A stretch of 64,000 nucleotides of DNA from Gemmobacter denitrificans (GTDB lineage Bacteria > Pseudomonadota > Alphaproteobacteria > Rhodobacterales > Rhodobacteraceae), in the NCBI RefSeq assembly GCF_036964905.1, contig NZ_JBALHR010000001.1, positions 248,001 through 312,000 on the forward strand. The letters are read 5' to 3'. The stretch's first letter is position 1, and every line of letters begins with the position of its first letter. The notes under the pieces are model-generated. The model did no database searches. It was not told where the DNA came from and worked only from the letters and a program-made list of their open reading frames with translations. A program made the translations under genes and the position numbers. Shown in pieces: positions 49,711 to 57,630 of the stretch.

Positions 49711-50807
49711 TGTTTTTGCCCGCTCCCCTCGACGGCGGCATCCTGCCCGGCCCGGCCCGCAGATGCAAGCCGTGCTGCAAGCCGGTCATTGAAGCCCGAC
49801 CGGGCCAGTTGCGCCGCCAGACGGATGGCCGCAGCCACGCCCGTCGAATCGGCAGAACCGTGGCTTTTCACCACCGTGCCATTCAGGCCCAGAAAAACCC
49901 CGCCATTCACCCGGCGCGGATCGATCCGGCGCTGCAGGCGTTTCAGGGAATTCAGCGCCAGAAGGGCCGCGAATCTCGACAGTATCCCCGCGCCGAAGGC
50001 CTCTTTCAGGAAATCCGAAATCAGCTTGGCGGTGCCTTCACCGGTTTTCAGCGCGATATTGCCGGTGAATCCGTCGGTCACGATCACATCCACCCGGTCG
50101 GACGGGATATCGCCGCCTTCGACAAAACCGACGAAATCGAATCCTGCCGCGTCTTGCGCCGCCAGCATCAGATCATGCGCCTGCTTCAGTTCGGCCCGGC
50201 CCTTGTGTTCTTCGGTGCCCACATTCAGCAAGCCAACGCGCGGCCGCCGCAGGTTCATGCCGTTGCGGGCATAGGCAGCGCCCATGGTGGCGTATTGCAG
50301 AAGGTCTTCGGCCTCAGCCTTGATGTCGGCGCCCACGTCCAGCATCACGTTGAAACCGCCGGGATTGCGCGATGGCCAGAGGCAGGCGATGGCAGGGCGA
50401 TTCACCCCGGGCAGCTTGCGCAGGCGGATCATGCTGACGGCCATCAGCGCCCCGGTATTGCCGCAGCTGACAGCGACCCGGGCCTCGCCTTCCTTCACCG
50501 ACTCGATCGTGGACCACATCGACGTGCCCTGGCCATGGCGCATGACCTGGCTGGGCTTGTCTTCCATGGTGACCACGCGCGGCGCATGACGGATCGACAC
50601 GCGTCCCGCGATTTCGGGATGACGGGCGATCAGGGGGGCCAGCACCGTTTCGTCGCCATGCAGGACGAAAGACAGCGCATCATCGCTGCGGGCAGAATCA
50701 ACAAGACCGGCAACAACCGCTGCCGGCCCGCGATCGCCACCCATGGCATCCAGAGAGATGACGGTGCGCTGCTGCGCTTCACCCGGACGTTCGATTCCGT
50801 TCGACAT
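49707..50807 (-). CDS. plsX: Phosphate acyltransferase PlsX
   Basis: A 366-residue PlsX converting acyl-ACP to acyl-phosphate for phospholipid synthesis. It has the family start ISLDAMGGDRGPAAVVAGL, SCGNTGALMAVSMIRLRKLPGVNRPAIA, and the C-terminal VDVIVTDGFTGNIALKTGEG. It lies between rpmF and fabH, with a four-base overlap to fabH, in the order common to most bacteria. The N-terminal nine residues (MSNGIERPG) extend past the usual start, so a start nearer ISLDAM is possible. Confidence 0.95.
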   Translation of the reverse strand: MSNGIERPGEAQQRTVISLDAMGGDRGPAAVVAGLVDSARSDDALSFVLHGDETVLAPLIARHPEIAGRVSIRHAPRVVTMEDKPSQVMRHGQGTSMWSTIESVKEGEARVAVSCGNTGALMAVSMIRLRKLPGVNRPAIACLWPSRNPGGFNVMLDVGADIKAEAEDLLQYATMGAAYARNGMNLRRPRVGLLNVGTEEHKGRAELKQAHDLMLAAQDAAGFDFVGFVEGGDIPSDRVDVIVTDGFTGNIALKTGEGTAKLISDFLKEAFGAGILSRFAALLALNSLKRLQRRIDPRRVNGGVFLGLNGTVVKSHGSADSTGVAAAIRLAAQLARSGFNDRLAARLASAGRAGQDAAVEGSGQKQ

Positions 50808-50831
50808 GGGAAGCGGCGATAAGGAGGCGGC

Positions 50832-51038
50832 TTACGCCGCGTCCTCGTCAACGTCCACTTCTTTGGTCATCGCGAGGACTTCGCGCGAATCGTAATGGCC
50901 ACAAGCGCCGCAAACGTGGTGCGGGCGCTTCAGTTCGCCACAATTCGGGCATTCCGCCGGGTTGCCGGCGACAAGGGCGTCATGCGAACGGCGCATGTTG
51001 CGACGCGATTTGGTGACTCGGTTCTGCGGGACAGCCAT
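50832..51038 (-). CDS. rpmF: 50S ribosomal protein L32
   Basis: A 68-residue L32: MAVPQNRVTKSRRNMRRSHD at the N-terminus and a zinc-ribbon CPNC-x9-CGAC (ECPNCGELKRPHHVCGACGHY). All four cysteines are present, so this is the zinc-binding form. The acidic tail VDVDEDAA follows. It is the first conserved gene of the plsX-fabH unit and lies 24 bases from plsX, with the DUF177 gene 176 bases upstream. Confidence 0.95.
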   Translation of the reverse strand: MAVPQNRVTKSRRNMRRSHDALVAGNPAECPNCGELKRPHHVCGACGHYDSREVLAMTKEVDVDEDAA

Positions 51039-51214
51039 GTCTCGACCTCGGGTTAGTGAGGGGACAAGCCCCTGATTTTCCTTTGGGAACCACCATTTCA
51101 GCCCGGTTCGGGCCCAAGCGGTTCCGCGATGTTTGCAGGGCGCGGAACATACAGGGATTTCGCCGGGCCGCAAGTGTTTTCTGCGCCTGCCGAATCCTGC
51201 GCCTGCCGTTGCGC

Positions 51215-51772
51215 TCAGCCGTCGCCCTTCTGCCCTTTCCCCAGCTGTTCCGCAAGGGTTGCCAGCGCTGAGAAGGGCCGAAGATCCTCGTCGCGCATCG
51301 GGGCCACCCCTGGTGCGGCAAAGACGGCCTCGCCCAGGGATGCGCCTTCGGCCCGCGGATACAGCGGCAGCGCCAGCATCAGCGCCTCGGTCGCGACCTG
51401 ACCGGGATCGACGATTTCGGGCAGGGATTCCGCCGTGTCATCTTCGGGGATCTCGACCTCGTCGCCTTCGGGTTCGGGCATTTCGGCAAGGTATTGCCGC
51501 CGTACCGTTTCGCGGATCGGGCTGCGCACCGGCGCAAGCGTGACGGTGCAGGGCTGTTCCACCTCGGCCTGCAGATCGGCCAGCAATTCCCAGTCGCGCC
51601 GCCCCATCGGGCGCAGTTCGCCCTTGAACCGCAGGCTATGCAGCGCTGTCAGGCCAAGATCCTCTGCCAGCGCCGCGCGGGTCGCGGCATCGGGTGCCAG
51701 GTCGAAGCGGGTGGGTTTGCGGGCCGCAAGGGTTGCGATGCGCAAAGGGTGGCTCAGGATCGGGTCAGACAT
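51215..51772 (-). CDS. DUF177 (YceD) family protein
   Basis: A 185-residue acidic protein. The pattern of LRFKGELRPMGRRDWELLADLQAEVEQPCTVTLAPV followed by an acidic stretch (EPEGDEVEIPEDD) and PEIVDPGQVATEALMLALPLYPRAEG marks the DUF177/YceD family, which precedes rpmF almost everywhere and is linked to 23S rRNA biogenesis. I chose MSDPILSHPL as the start; the open frame upstream to 51889 overlaps the bamE promoter region. It is divergent from bamE. Confidence 0.87.
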   Translation of the reverse strand: MSDPILSHPLRIATLAARKPTRFDLAPDAATRAALAEDLGLTALHSLRFKGELRPMGRRDWELLADLQAEVEQPCTVTLAPVRSPIRETVRRQYLAEMPEPEGDEVEIPEDDTAESLPEIVDPGQVATEALMLALPLYPRAEGASLGEAVFAAPGVAPMRDEDLRPFSALATLAEQLGKGQKGDG

Positions 51773-51985
51773 GTTTTCCTCATGCGGCGGGCACCCTTGG
51801 CGGGGGAACGGCGGATTGCATCCACGCGTTCCTTTCTTGAACAGTGGCCCGACCTTCTGTAAGCCAAGGTCAAGGACCGCCCGTGGCAATCAGCCGGGGA
51901 TGCGGCAACGGATTTTGATACCGGGATACGGGGCCATCGCCGCCAAGGCAAGGCCCGCGCGCTTCCGGCGCAGGAATGGGGCAGG

Positions 51986-52474
51986 ATGGATATGGGCAGA
52001 TCGGTGGTGGAGCGGCGGATCAGAGCCCTGGCCGGTGCCCGGCTCTGGCTGGGCGGGATCGCGCTGTCACTGATCGTGGCAGCCTGCGCCCCGATCTATC
52101 GCAACCACGGCTACATTCCGGCCGAAACCGATCTGGCACAGATCGAGGTGGGCAGTGATACCCGCGAAACGGTCGCCGAAAAGGTGGGCCGGCCTTCCGC
52201 GCAGGGCCTGCTGAACGATATCGGCTGGTTCTATGTGCAAAGCCGCTGGAAGCACTACGGCGCCCGCGCCCCGCAAGAGATTGAGCGGCAGATCGTGGCC
52301 GTCACCTTTACCGAGTCGGGCGTGGTGCAGAATGTCGAACGCTTCGGGCTGGAAGATGGCCGCGTCGTCACGCTGTCGCGCCGGGTGACCGACAGCAATA
52401 TCCGCGGTGTCGGGATCATCGCCCAGCTCATGCGCAATTTCGGCCGCTTCAACGCGGGCCAATTCCTGAATTGA
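51986..52474 (+). CDS. bamE: Outer membrane assembly lipoprotein BamE
   Basis: A 162-residue lipoprotein. The signal segment ends in the lipobox VAAC with Cys34, after which the BamE/SmpA fold begins (IPAETDLAQIEVGSDTRETVAEKVGRPSAQGLLNDIGWFYVQ). It is part of the BAM complex that folds outer-membrane beta-barrels. Two ATGs (51986 and 51992) lie close after GGGGCAGG, and either could start the signal peptide. It is divergent from the DUF177 gene and precedes the OlsB-like gene by about 50 bases. Confidence 0.9.
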   Translation: MDMGRSVVERRIRALAGARLWLGGIALSLIVAACAPIYRNHGYIPAETDLAQIEVGSDTRETVAEKVGRPSAQGLLNDIGWFYVQSRWKHYGARAPQEIERQIVAVTFTESGVVQNVERFGLEDGRVVTLSRRVTDSNIRGVGIIAQLMRNFGRFNAGQFLN

Positions 52475-52525
52475 CGGCAAGCCATGCCCGCCGCATGGCG
52501 GGGGGCAGCATCGGCGGAGGCTGGG

Positions 52526-53263
52526 GTGGAACCATTGGTCCGGGGGCATTATCGGGCGCGGCTGGCGCAAGATACCGGCGATGTGGCTGCGGCGCAGCGG
52601 CTGCGACATTTGTGTTTCCATGGCCGCGAAGGGGTGGATGCCGACCGCTTTGATGATCTGTGTGACCATGTGCTGATCGAGGATGTCCAGCGCGGCGATC
52701 TGGTCTGCTGCTACCGCTTGCTGCCGCTGGGGTCTGGAGCGGCGCTGCCTGACAGTTATGCCGGGCAATTCTACGATCTGGGTCGGCTGACCGGTTTTTC
52801 GGCCCCGCTGCTGGAACTGGGGCGGTTCTGCTGCCATCCATCGGTGACCGACCCGGACGTGCTGCGGCTGGCCTGGGGGGCAATGACGCGCCGGGTGGAT
52901 CATCTGGGCATCGGGCTTCTGTTTGGCTGCGCCTCGTTTTCCGGCACCGATCCTGCGCCCTTGCGCCCCGCCTTTGCCCAATTGGCCGCCCATCATCTGG
53001 CCCCGCCGGATCGCGCGCCACAGCCCAAGGCCCCCGAAACCTATGCCTATGCGCAGGACTTGGCCGGGCAGGTGCCCGATGCGCGGCAGGCGGCCCGGCT
53101 GCTGCCGCCCTTGCTGCGCACCTATCTTGGCATGGGGGGGTGGGTGTCGGATCATGCGGTGATCGACCGGCAGATGGGCACGCTGCATGTCTTTACCGGG
53201 GTCGAGATCGCGGCCATTCCGCCTGCGCGCAGCCGGGCCTTGCGGATGGTGGCCGGGGGCTGA
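52526..53263 (+). CDS. OlsB-like GNAT acyltransferase
   Basis: A 245-residue GNAT-fold acyltransferase of the ornithine acyl-ACP N-acyltransferase / acyl-homoserine-lactone synthase-like group: YRARLAQDTGDVAAAQRLRHLCFHGREGVDADRFDDLCDHVLIED, then ELGRFCCHPSVTDPDVLRLAWGAMTRRVDHLGIGLLFGCASFSG. OlsB makes lyso-ornithine lipid in the cytoplasm. I chose GTG 52526 because GGAGG lies exactly five bases upstream; an ATG at 52484 in frame is possible but has a weak site. It follows bamE. Its OlsA partner is not adjacent; the acyltransferase at 35.5 kb is one candidate. Confidence 0.83.
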   Translation: MEPLVRGHYRARLAQDTGDVAAAQRLRHLCFHGREGVDADRFDDLCDHVLIEDVQRGDLVCCYRLLPLGSGAALPDSYAGQFYDLGRLTGFSAPLLELGRFCCHPSVTDPDVLRLAWGAMTRRVDHLGIGLLFGCASFSGTDPAPLRPAFAQLAAHHLAPPDRAPQPKAPETYAYAQDLAGQVPDARQAARLLPPLLRTYLGMGGWVSDHAVIDRQMGTLHVFTGVEIAAIPPARSRALRMVAGG

Positions 53264-53311
53264 ATTGCCTCTGTGCTTGACCTTGGCCCATGGCGCTGCT
53301 AGCCGCGCCGC

Positions 53312-55117
53312 ATGGCACGCGCACCCCTTCTCCAGCTTTCCGGCATCTCGCTGACATTCGGCGGCAATCCCCTGTTCGACGGGCTTGACCTGACCGTGCA
53401 ACCCGGTGACCGGGTGGCATTGGTCGGGCGCAACGGTTCGGGCAAATCCACCCTGATGAAGGTCATGGCCGGGCTGGTCGAATCTGACACCGGCAACCGC
53501 ACAGTGCCGCCCGGGGTGACCGTGGGGTACATGGAACAGGACCCCGACCTATGGGCTTTTGCGACCTTGGGCGATTATGCGGCCAGCGGTCTGCCATCCG
53601 AGGAAAGCTACAAGGTGGATGTGGTGGCCGAGGGGCTGAAATTTCGCCCCGAAACCCCGGTAGCCACCGCTTCGGGGGGCGAAAAGCGCCGGGCCGCCCT
53701 GGCCAAGCTGATGGCCGAAGCGCCGGAACTGATGCTGCTGGACGAGCCGACCAACCATCTGGACATTCAGGCGATCCAGTGGCTGGAACGCGAATTGTCG
53801 GAAACCCGCACGGCCTTTGTGCTGATCAGCCATGACCGCGCCTTCTTGCGCGCGCTGACCCGCGCCACGCTTTGGGTGGACCGGGGCGTCGTGCGGCGGC
53901 GCGAATCCGGGTTTGACGGGTTCGAGGAATGGCGCGAACAGGTCTGGGCTGAAGAGGACGAGGCCCGCCACAAGCTGGAACGCAAGATCAAGCACGAGGC
54001 GAAATGGGCCGTTGAAGGCATCAGCGCCCGGCGCAAACGCAATCAGGGCCGGGTGCGCGCGCTGCAGGCGCTGCGGGCGGAACGGTCGTCGATGATCCGG
54101 CGGCAGGGCACGGCGGCGCTGGAACTCGACAGCGGCCCGACTTCGGGCAAGAAGGTGATCGAGGCGCGGGGCCTGTCCAAAGCCTATGGCGACACCACCA
54201 TCCTGCGGGATTTCGACATTCGCGTGCTGCGCGGCGATCGGGTGGCTTTCGTCGGCCCGAACGGGATCGGCAAGACCACGCTGCTGAAGATGCTGATCGG
54301 GCAAGAGGCCCCGGATGCAGGCACGGTAACGCTGGGAACCAATCTGCAGATCGCGGTTTTCGATCAGACCCGCGCCCGGCTGGACCCCGAGGCCAGCCTT
54401 TGGGAAAACCTGACCGGCGATCCGCTGATGGCCGTATCAGGGGCATCGGATCAGGTGATGGTGCGCGGCACGCCCAAGCATGTGGTGGCCTATCTCAAGG
54501 ATTTCCTGTTCGACGAACGGCAGGCCCGGGCGGCGGTGAAATCGCTGTCGGGGGGCGAAAAGGCCCGGCTGCTGTTGGCCAAGCTGATGGCGCAGGATTC
54601 GAACCTGCTGATCCTGGACGAACCGACCAACGATCTGGATGTCGAAACGCTCGATCTGCTGCAGGATATTCTGGGCGATTACGATGGCACGGTGCTGCTG
54701 GTCAGCCATGACCGCGATTTCATCGACCGGGTGGCCACCACGACCATCGCGCTTGAAGGGCATGGCCGCGCCACCGTCTATGCCGGGGGCTGGACGGATT
54801 ATCTGGCCCAACGGGGCGAAGTGGTGACCGATGCCCCCCCCGCCGCCAAAGCCCCCGCCGCGAAACCCGTGGCTGAGGCGCCGGTGAAAAAGGCTGACGG
54901 TCTGTCCTTTACCGAACGCAAACGGCTTGAGGCCCTGCCTGATCTGATCGCCAAGCTGGAGCGCGAAATCGCCAAGCTGGGCGAATTGCTGGCCGATCCC
55001 GATCTGTTCAGCAAGGACCCGGTGAAATTCCGCAAGGCATCCGACATGCTGGCCGAACGTCAGGCGGCGCAGGCGGCGGCGGAAGAGGAATGGTTGATGC
55101 TGGCCGAGCGGGAGTAA
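53312..55117 (+). CDS. ABC-F family ATPase (Uup-like)
   Basis: A 601-residue soluble protein with two ABC domains: Walker A GRNGSGKSTL (~38) and GPNGIGKTTL (~315), signatures TASGGEKRRAALAKLM and LSGGEKARLLLAKLM, and a linker with EHEAKWAVEGISARRKRNQGRVRAL-type helices. The C-terminal ~90 residues form a coiled coil (SFTERKRLEALPDLIAKLEREIAKLGELL), as in Uup. ABC-F proteins act on the ribosome or DNA rather than in transport. The ATG has no good ribosome site (CGCGCCGC). The gene stands alone before cysS. Confidence 0.92.
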   Translation: MARAPLLQLSGISLTFGGNPLFDGLDLTVQPGDRVALVGRNGSGKSTLMKVMAGLVESDTGNRTVPPGVTVGYMEQDPDLWAFATLGDYAASGLPSEESYKVDVVAEGLKFRPETPVATASGGEKRRAALAKLMAEAPELMLLDEPTNHLDIQAIQWLERELSETRTAFVLISHDRAFLRALTRATLWVDRGVVRRRESGFDGFEEWREQVWAEEDEARHKLERKIKHEAKWAVEGISARRKRNQGRVRALQALRAERSSMIRRQGTAALELDSGPTSGKKVIEARGLSKAYGDTTILRDFDIRVLRGDRVAFVGPNGIGKTTLLKMLIGQEAPDAGTVTLGTNLQIAVFDQTRARLDPEASLWENLTGDPLMAVSGASDQVMVRGTPKHVVAYLKDFLFDERQARAAVKSLSGGEKARLLLAKLMAQDSNLLILDEPTNDLDVETLDLLQDILGDYDGTVLLVSHDRDFIDRVATTTIALEGHGRATVYAGGWTDYLAQRGEVVTDAPPAAKAPAAKPVAEAPVKKADGLSFTERKRLEALPDLIAKLEREIAKLGELLADPDLFSKDPVKFRKASDMLAERQAAQAAAEEEWLMLAERE

Positions 55118-55184
55118 GGGTTTCCAAGCCCGCCCGAAACCGCTATCCCCGCAGGCCAAAGACCCGCGGACAAGGAGGCGGAAC

Positions 55185-56576
55185 ATGACCCAGATCAGGC
55201 TGCACAACAGCAAGACCCGCAAGGAGGAGGTGCTGGCACCGCTGACCCCGGGCAAGGTGAGCATGTATGTCTGTGGTCCCACCGTCTATGACCGCGCCCA
55301 TATCGGCAATGCGCGCCCGGTGATCGTGTTCGACACGCTGTTCCGGCTCTTGCGCCATGTCTATGGCGCGGAAAACGTGACCTATGTGCGCAACTTCACC
55401 GATGTCGATGACAAGATCAACGCCGAGGCGCTGCGCCGTCAGGCGGCCGGTGTGCCCGGCACGCTGGAAGATTTGATCCGCGGCCGGACCGAGGAAACCA
55501 TCGCCTGGTATCATGCCGACATGGATGCGCTTGGCGCGCTGCGCCCGACGCATGAACCACGCGCCACCGAATATATCGGCCCGATGATCGCGATGATCGA
55601 AGAGCTGATCGCCCGGGGCCATGCCTATGCCGCCGAAGGCCATGTGCTGTTCGATGTGCGCAGCTTTGCGGGCTATGGCGCGCTGTCGGGCCGGTCGGTC
55701 GATGACATGATCGCCGGCGCGCGGGTAGAGGTTGCCCCCTACAAGCGCGATCCGATGGATTTCGTGCTGTGGAAGCCGTCGGATGACAGTCTGCCGGGCT
55801 GGCAATCGCCCTGGGGCCGGGGGCGTCCCGGATGGCATATCGAATGCTCGGCCATGAGCCGCGAACTCCTGGGCGAAACCTTCGACATTCATGGCGGCGG
55901 GATTGATCTGCAATTCCCGCATCATGAAAACGAAATCGCCCAAAGCTGCTGCGCCAATCCGTCAGGGCAGTTCGCGAAGATCTGGATGCATAACGAGATG
56001 CTGCAGGTGGAAGGCAAGAAGATGTCCAAATCCTTGGGCAATTTCTTCACCGTGCGCGATCTGCTGGAACAGGGCTGGCCGGGCGAGGTGATCCGCTTTG
56101 TCTATCTGCAGACCCATTACAGCAAGCCGATGGACTGGACCGATGAAAAGGCGCGGCAGGCCGAGGCGACCTTGCGCAAATGGCGCGGGATGATCGCAGG
56201 GGCAGAGCCGGGGCAGGCTGACCCTTCCGTGGTGGCGGCCTTGTCGCAGGATCTGAATACGGCCGGTGCGATTGCCGAACTGCACGCCTTGGCGGGCAAG
56301 GGCGATGCGGCGGGGCTGTTGGCTTCGGCCCGACTTCTCGGTCTGCTGTTGCCTGACATGGGGGCATGGGCCGAACAGTCGGTCGATCTGACCGCCCATG
56401 CCGGTCATCTGGCAGCGCTGCGGGCCGATGCCATGGTGCGCAAGGATTTCTCGGCCGTCGATGCGATGAAATCCGCGCTGATGGCTGCGGGGGTCGAGGT
56501 GCGGATGTCGAAGGCCGGGGTCGAATTGCTGCCCGCTGCCGGGTTTGATGCCAGCAAGCTGCCTGTGCTGGAATGA
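55185..56576 (+). CDS. cysS: Cysteinyl-tRNA synthetase
   Basis: A 463-residue class I synthetase. The zinc site starts at YVCGPTVYDRAHIGNARP (HIGH motif included), with later ligands in RPGWHIECSAMS and PHHENEIAQS. The KMSKS motif is KKMSKSLGNFFTVRDLL. The start follows AAGGAGGCGGAAC. Its stop overlaps the next gene's start (ATGA), coupling it to the cysteine desulfurase and so to the suf genes. In relatives I expect iscR in this position; here it is absent. Confidence 0.96.
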   Translation: MTQIRLHNSKTRKEEVLAPLTPGKVSMYVCGPTVYDRAHIGNARPVIVFDTLFRLLRHVYGAENVTYVRNFTDVDDKINAEALRRQAAGVPGTLEDLIRGRTEETIAWYHADMDALGALRPTHEPRATEYIGPMIAMIEELIARGHAYAAEGHVLFDVRSFAGYGALSGRSVDDMIAGARVEVAPYKRDPMDFVLWKPSDDSLPGWQSPWGRGRPGWHIECSAMSRELLGETFDIHGGGIDLQFPHHENEIAQSCCANPSGQFAKIWMHNEMLQVEGKKMSKSLGNFFTVRDLLEQGWPGEVIRFVYLQTHYSKPMDWTDEKARQAEATLRKWRGMIAGAEPGQADPSVVAALSQDLNTAGAIAELHALAGKGDAAGLLASARLLGLLLPDMGAWAEQSVDLTAHAGHLAALRADAMVRKDFSAVDAMKSALMAAGVEVRMSKAGVELLPAAGFDASKLPVLE

Positions 56577-57616
56577 AACCGCGCGTCTATCTGGATTGGA
56601 ACGCCACCACGCCGCTGCGCCCCGAGGCGCGCGCGGCGATGGTGGCGGCCATGGATCTGGTCGGCAACCCGTCTTCGGTTCATGCCGAAGGGCGGGCCGC
56701 GAAAAGCCTGATGGAAAAGGCGCGCGGCCAGATCGCGGCGGCCCTGGGCGCGGATGGGGCGGATATCGTCTTTACCTCGGGCGCGACCGAGGCGGCGGCG
56801 CTGGCCTGTGCGGGCCGGGGCCTTGCTTGCTCGGATGTGGAACATGAGGCGGTCAGCGCCTGGTGTGCGCCCGATCTGGCGGTGGATGCGGCAGGGCAGG
56901 TGCAGGTGCCCGATCCGTCGCGGGCCGCGGTGCAGATCGCCAATTCCGAAACCGGTCTGCTGCAGACCTTGCCGCCCGGCCTTGCCGTCAGCGATCTGAC
57001 ACAGGGCTTTGGCAAACTGCCGCTGGCCTTCAACTGGCTGGGCTGCGACATGGGGCTGGTTTCGGCGCATAAGCTGGGCGGGCCAAAGGGAATCGGTGCG
57101 CTGGTGATCCGTCGTGGTCTGGATGTTGCGGCGCAACTTCGGGGCGGCGGGCAGGAAATGGGGCGTCGCGCCGGCACCGAAAACCTGATCGGGATTGCGG
57201 GCTTCGCCGCGGCGGCCGAGGCGGCAATGCGCGATCTGGCCGATGGCGTCTGGGAACGCGTGTCTGGAATTAGAAATATTCTAGAGTCAGCATTGTCAGC
57301 CGCAGCAAATGAGACTATTTCAGTCGGGAAAGGTGCGCTGCGCCTGCCCAATACCCTGTGCCTCGTCACGCCCGGCTGGAAGGGCGAAACGCAGGTGATG
57401 CAGATGGATCTGGCCGGTTTCGCCGTTTCGGCGGGCTCTGCCTGTTCCAGCGGCAAGGTCAGGGCAAGCCGGGTGCTGCGCGCCATGGGGTTTGACGAAA
57501 CCGCCGCCGGGTCTGCCCTGCGCGTTTCGATCGGGCCCGACACGACGGAAGACGAAGTGCTGCGCTTTGCCGATGCCTGGGTGGCGCAGTATCGCAAGGC
57601 CCGCTTGCGGGCATGA
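56573..57616 (+). CDS. Cysteine desulfurase (IscS/NifS type)
   Basis: A 347-residue PLP enzyme, shorter than E. coli IscS (404). YLDWNATTPLRPEA opens it, SAHKLGGPKGIGALVIR carries the PLP lysine, and SAGSACSSGKVRASRVLRAMG carries the mobile catalytic Cys. It frees sulfur from cysteine as a persulfide for Fe-S assembly. It overlaps cysS by four bases and precedes sufB by 14. Residues ~232-253 are encoded by an AT-rich patch with rare codons (AGA, CTA) that forms a promoter-like element, so this gene doubles as a regulatory region for sufB. Confidence 0.93.
   Translation: MKPRVYLDWNATTPLRPEARAAMVAAMDLVGNPSSVHAEGRAAKSLMEKARGQIAAALGADGADIVFTSGATEAAALACAGRGLACSDVEHEAVSAWCAPDLAVDAAGQVQVPDPSRAAVQIANSETGLLQTLPPGLAVSDLTQGFGKLPLAFNWLGCDMGLVSAHKLGGPKGIGALVIRRGLDVAAQLRGGGQEMGRRAGTENLIGIAGFAAAAEAAMRDLADGVWERVSGIRNILESALSAAANETISVGKGALRLPNTLCLVTPGWKGETQVMQMDLAGFAVSAGSACSSGKVRASRVLRAMGFDETAAGSALRVSIGPDTTEDEVLRFADAWVAQYRKARLRA
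57269..57285. promoter_or_regulatory. Irr-type iron control element inside the cysteine desulfurase gene
   Basis: ATTAGAAATATTCTAGA matches TTTAGAA-N3-TTCTAAA at 12 of the 14 fixed positions. This is the ICE box recognised by Irr in alphaproteobacteria. It lies in coding sequence, eight bases upstream of a promoter-like -35 box and 346 bases before sufB. Confidence 0.6.
57293..57321 (+). promoter_or_regulatory. Internal promoter for sufB onward
   Basis: TTGTCA (57293-57298) and TATTTC (57316-57321) are 17 bases apart in an AT-rich stretch unlike the GC-rich gene around it. The predicted start of transcription near 57328 would give a ~300-base leader before sufB. The iron control element lies just upstream. 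Confidence 0.55.
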
Positions 57617-57630
57617 GGAAGGGAATCGCC

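Noticed and set aside
51986..51992. Deciding between the two BamE start codons
   Set aside because: Both give a workable signal peptide and share the same upstream purines; the sequence does not settle it.
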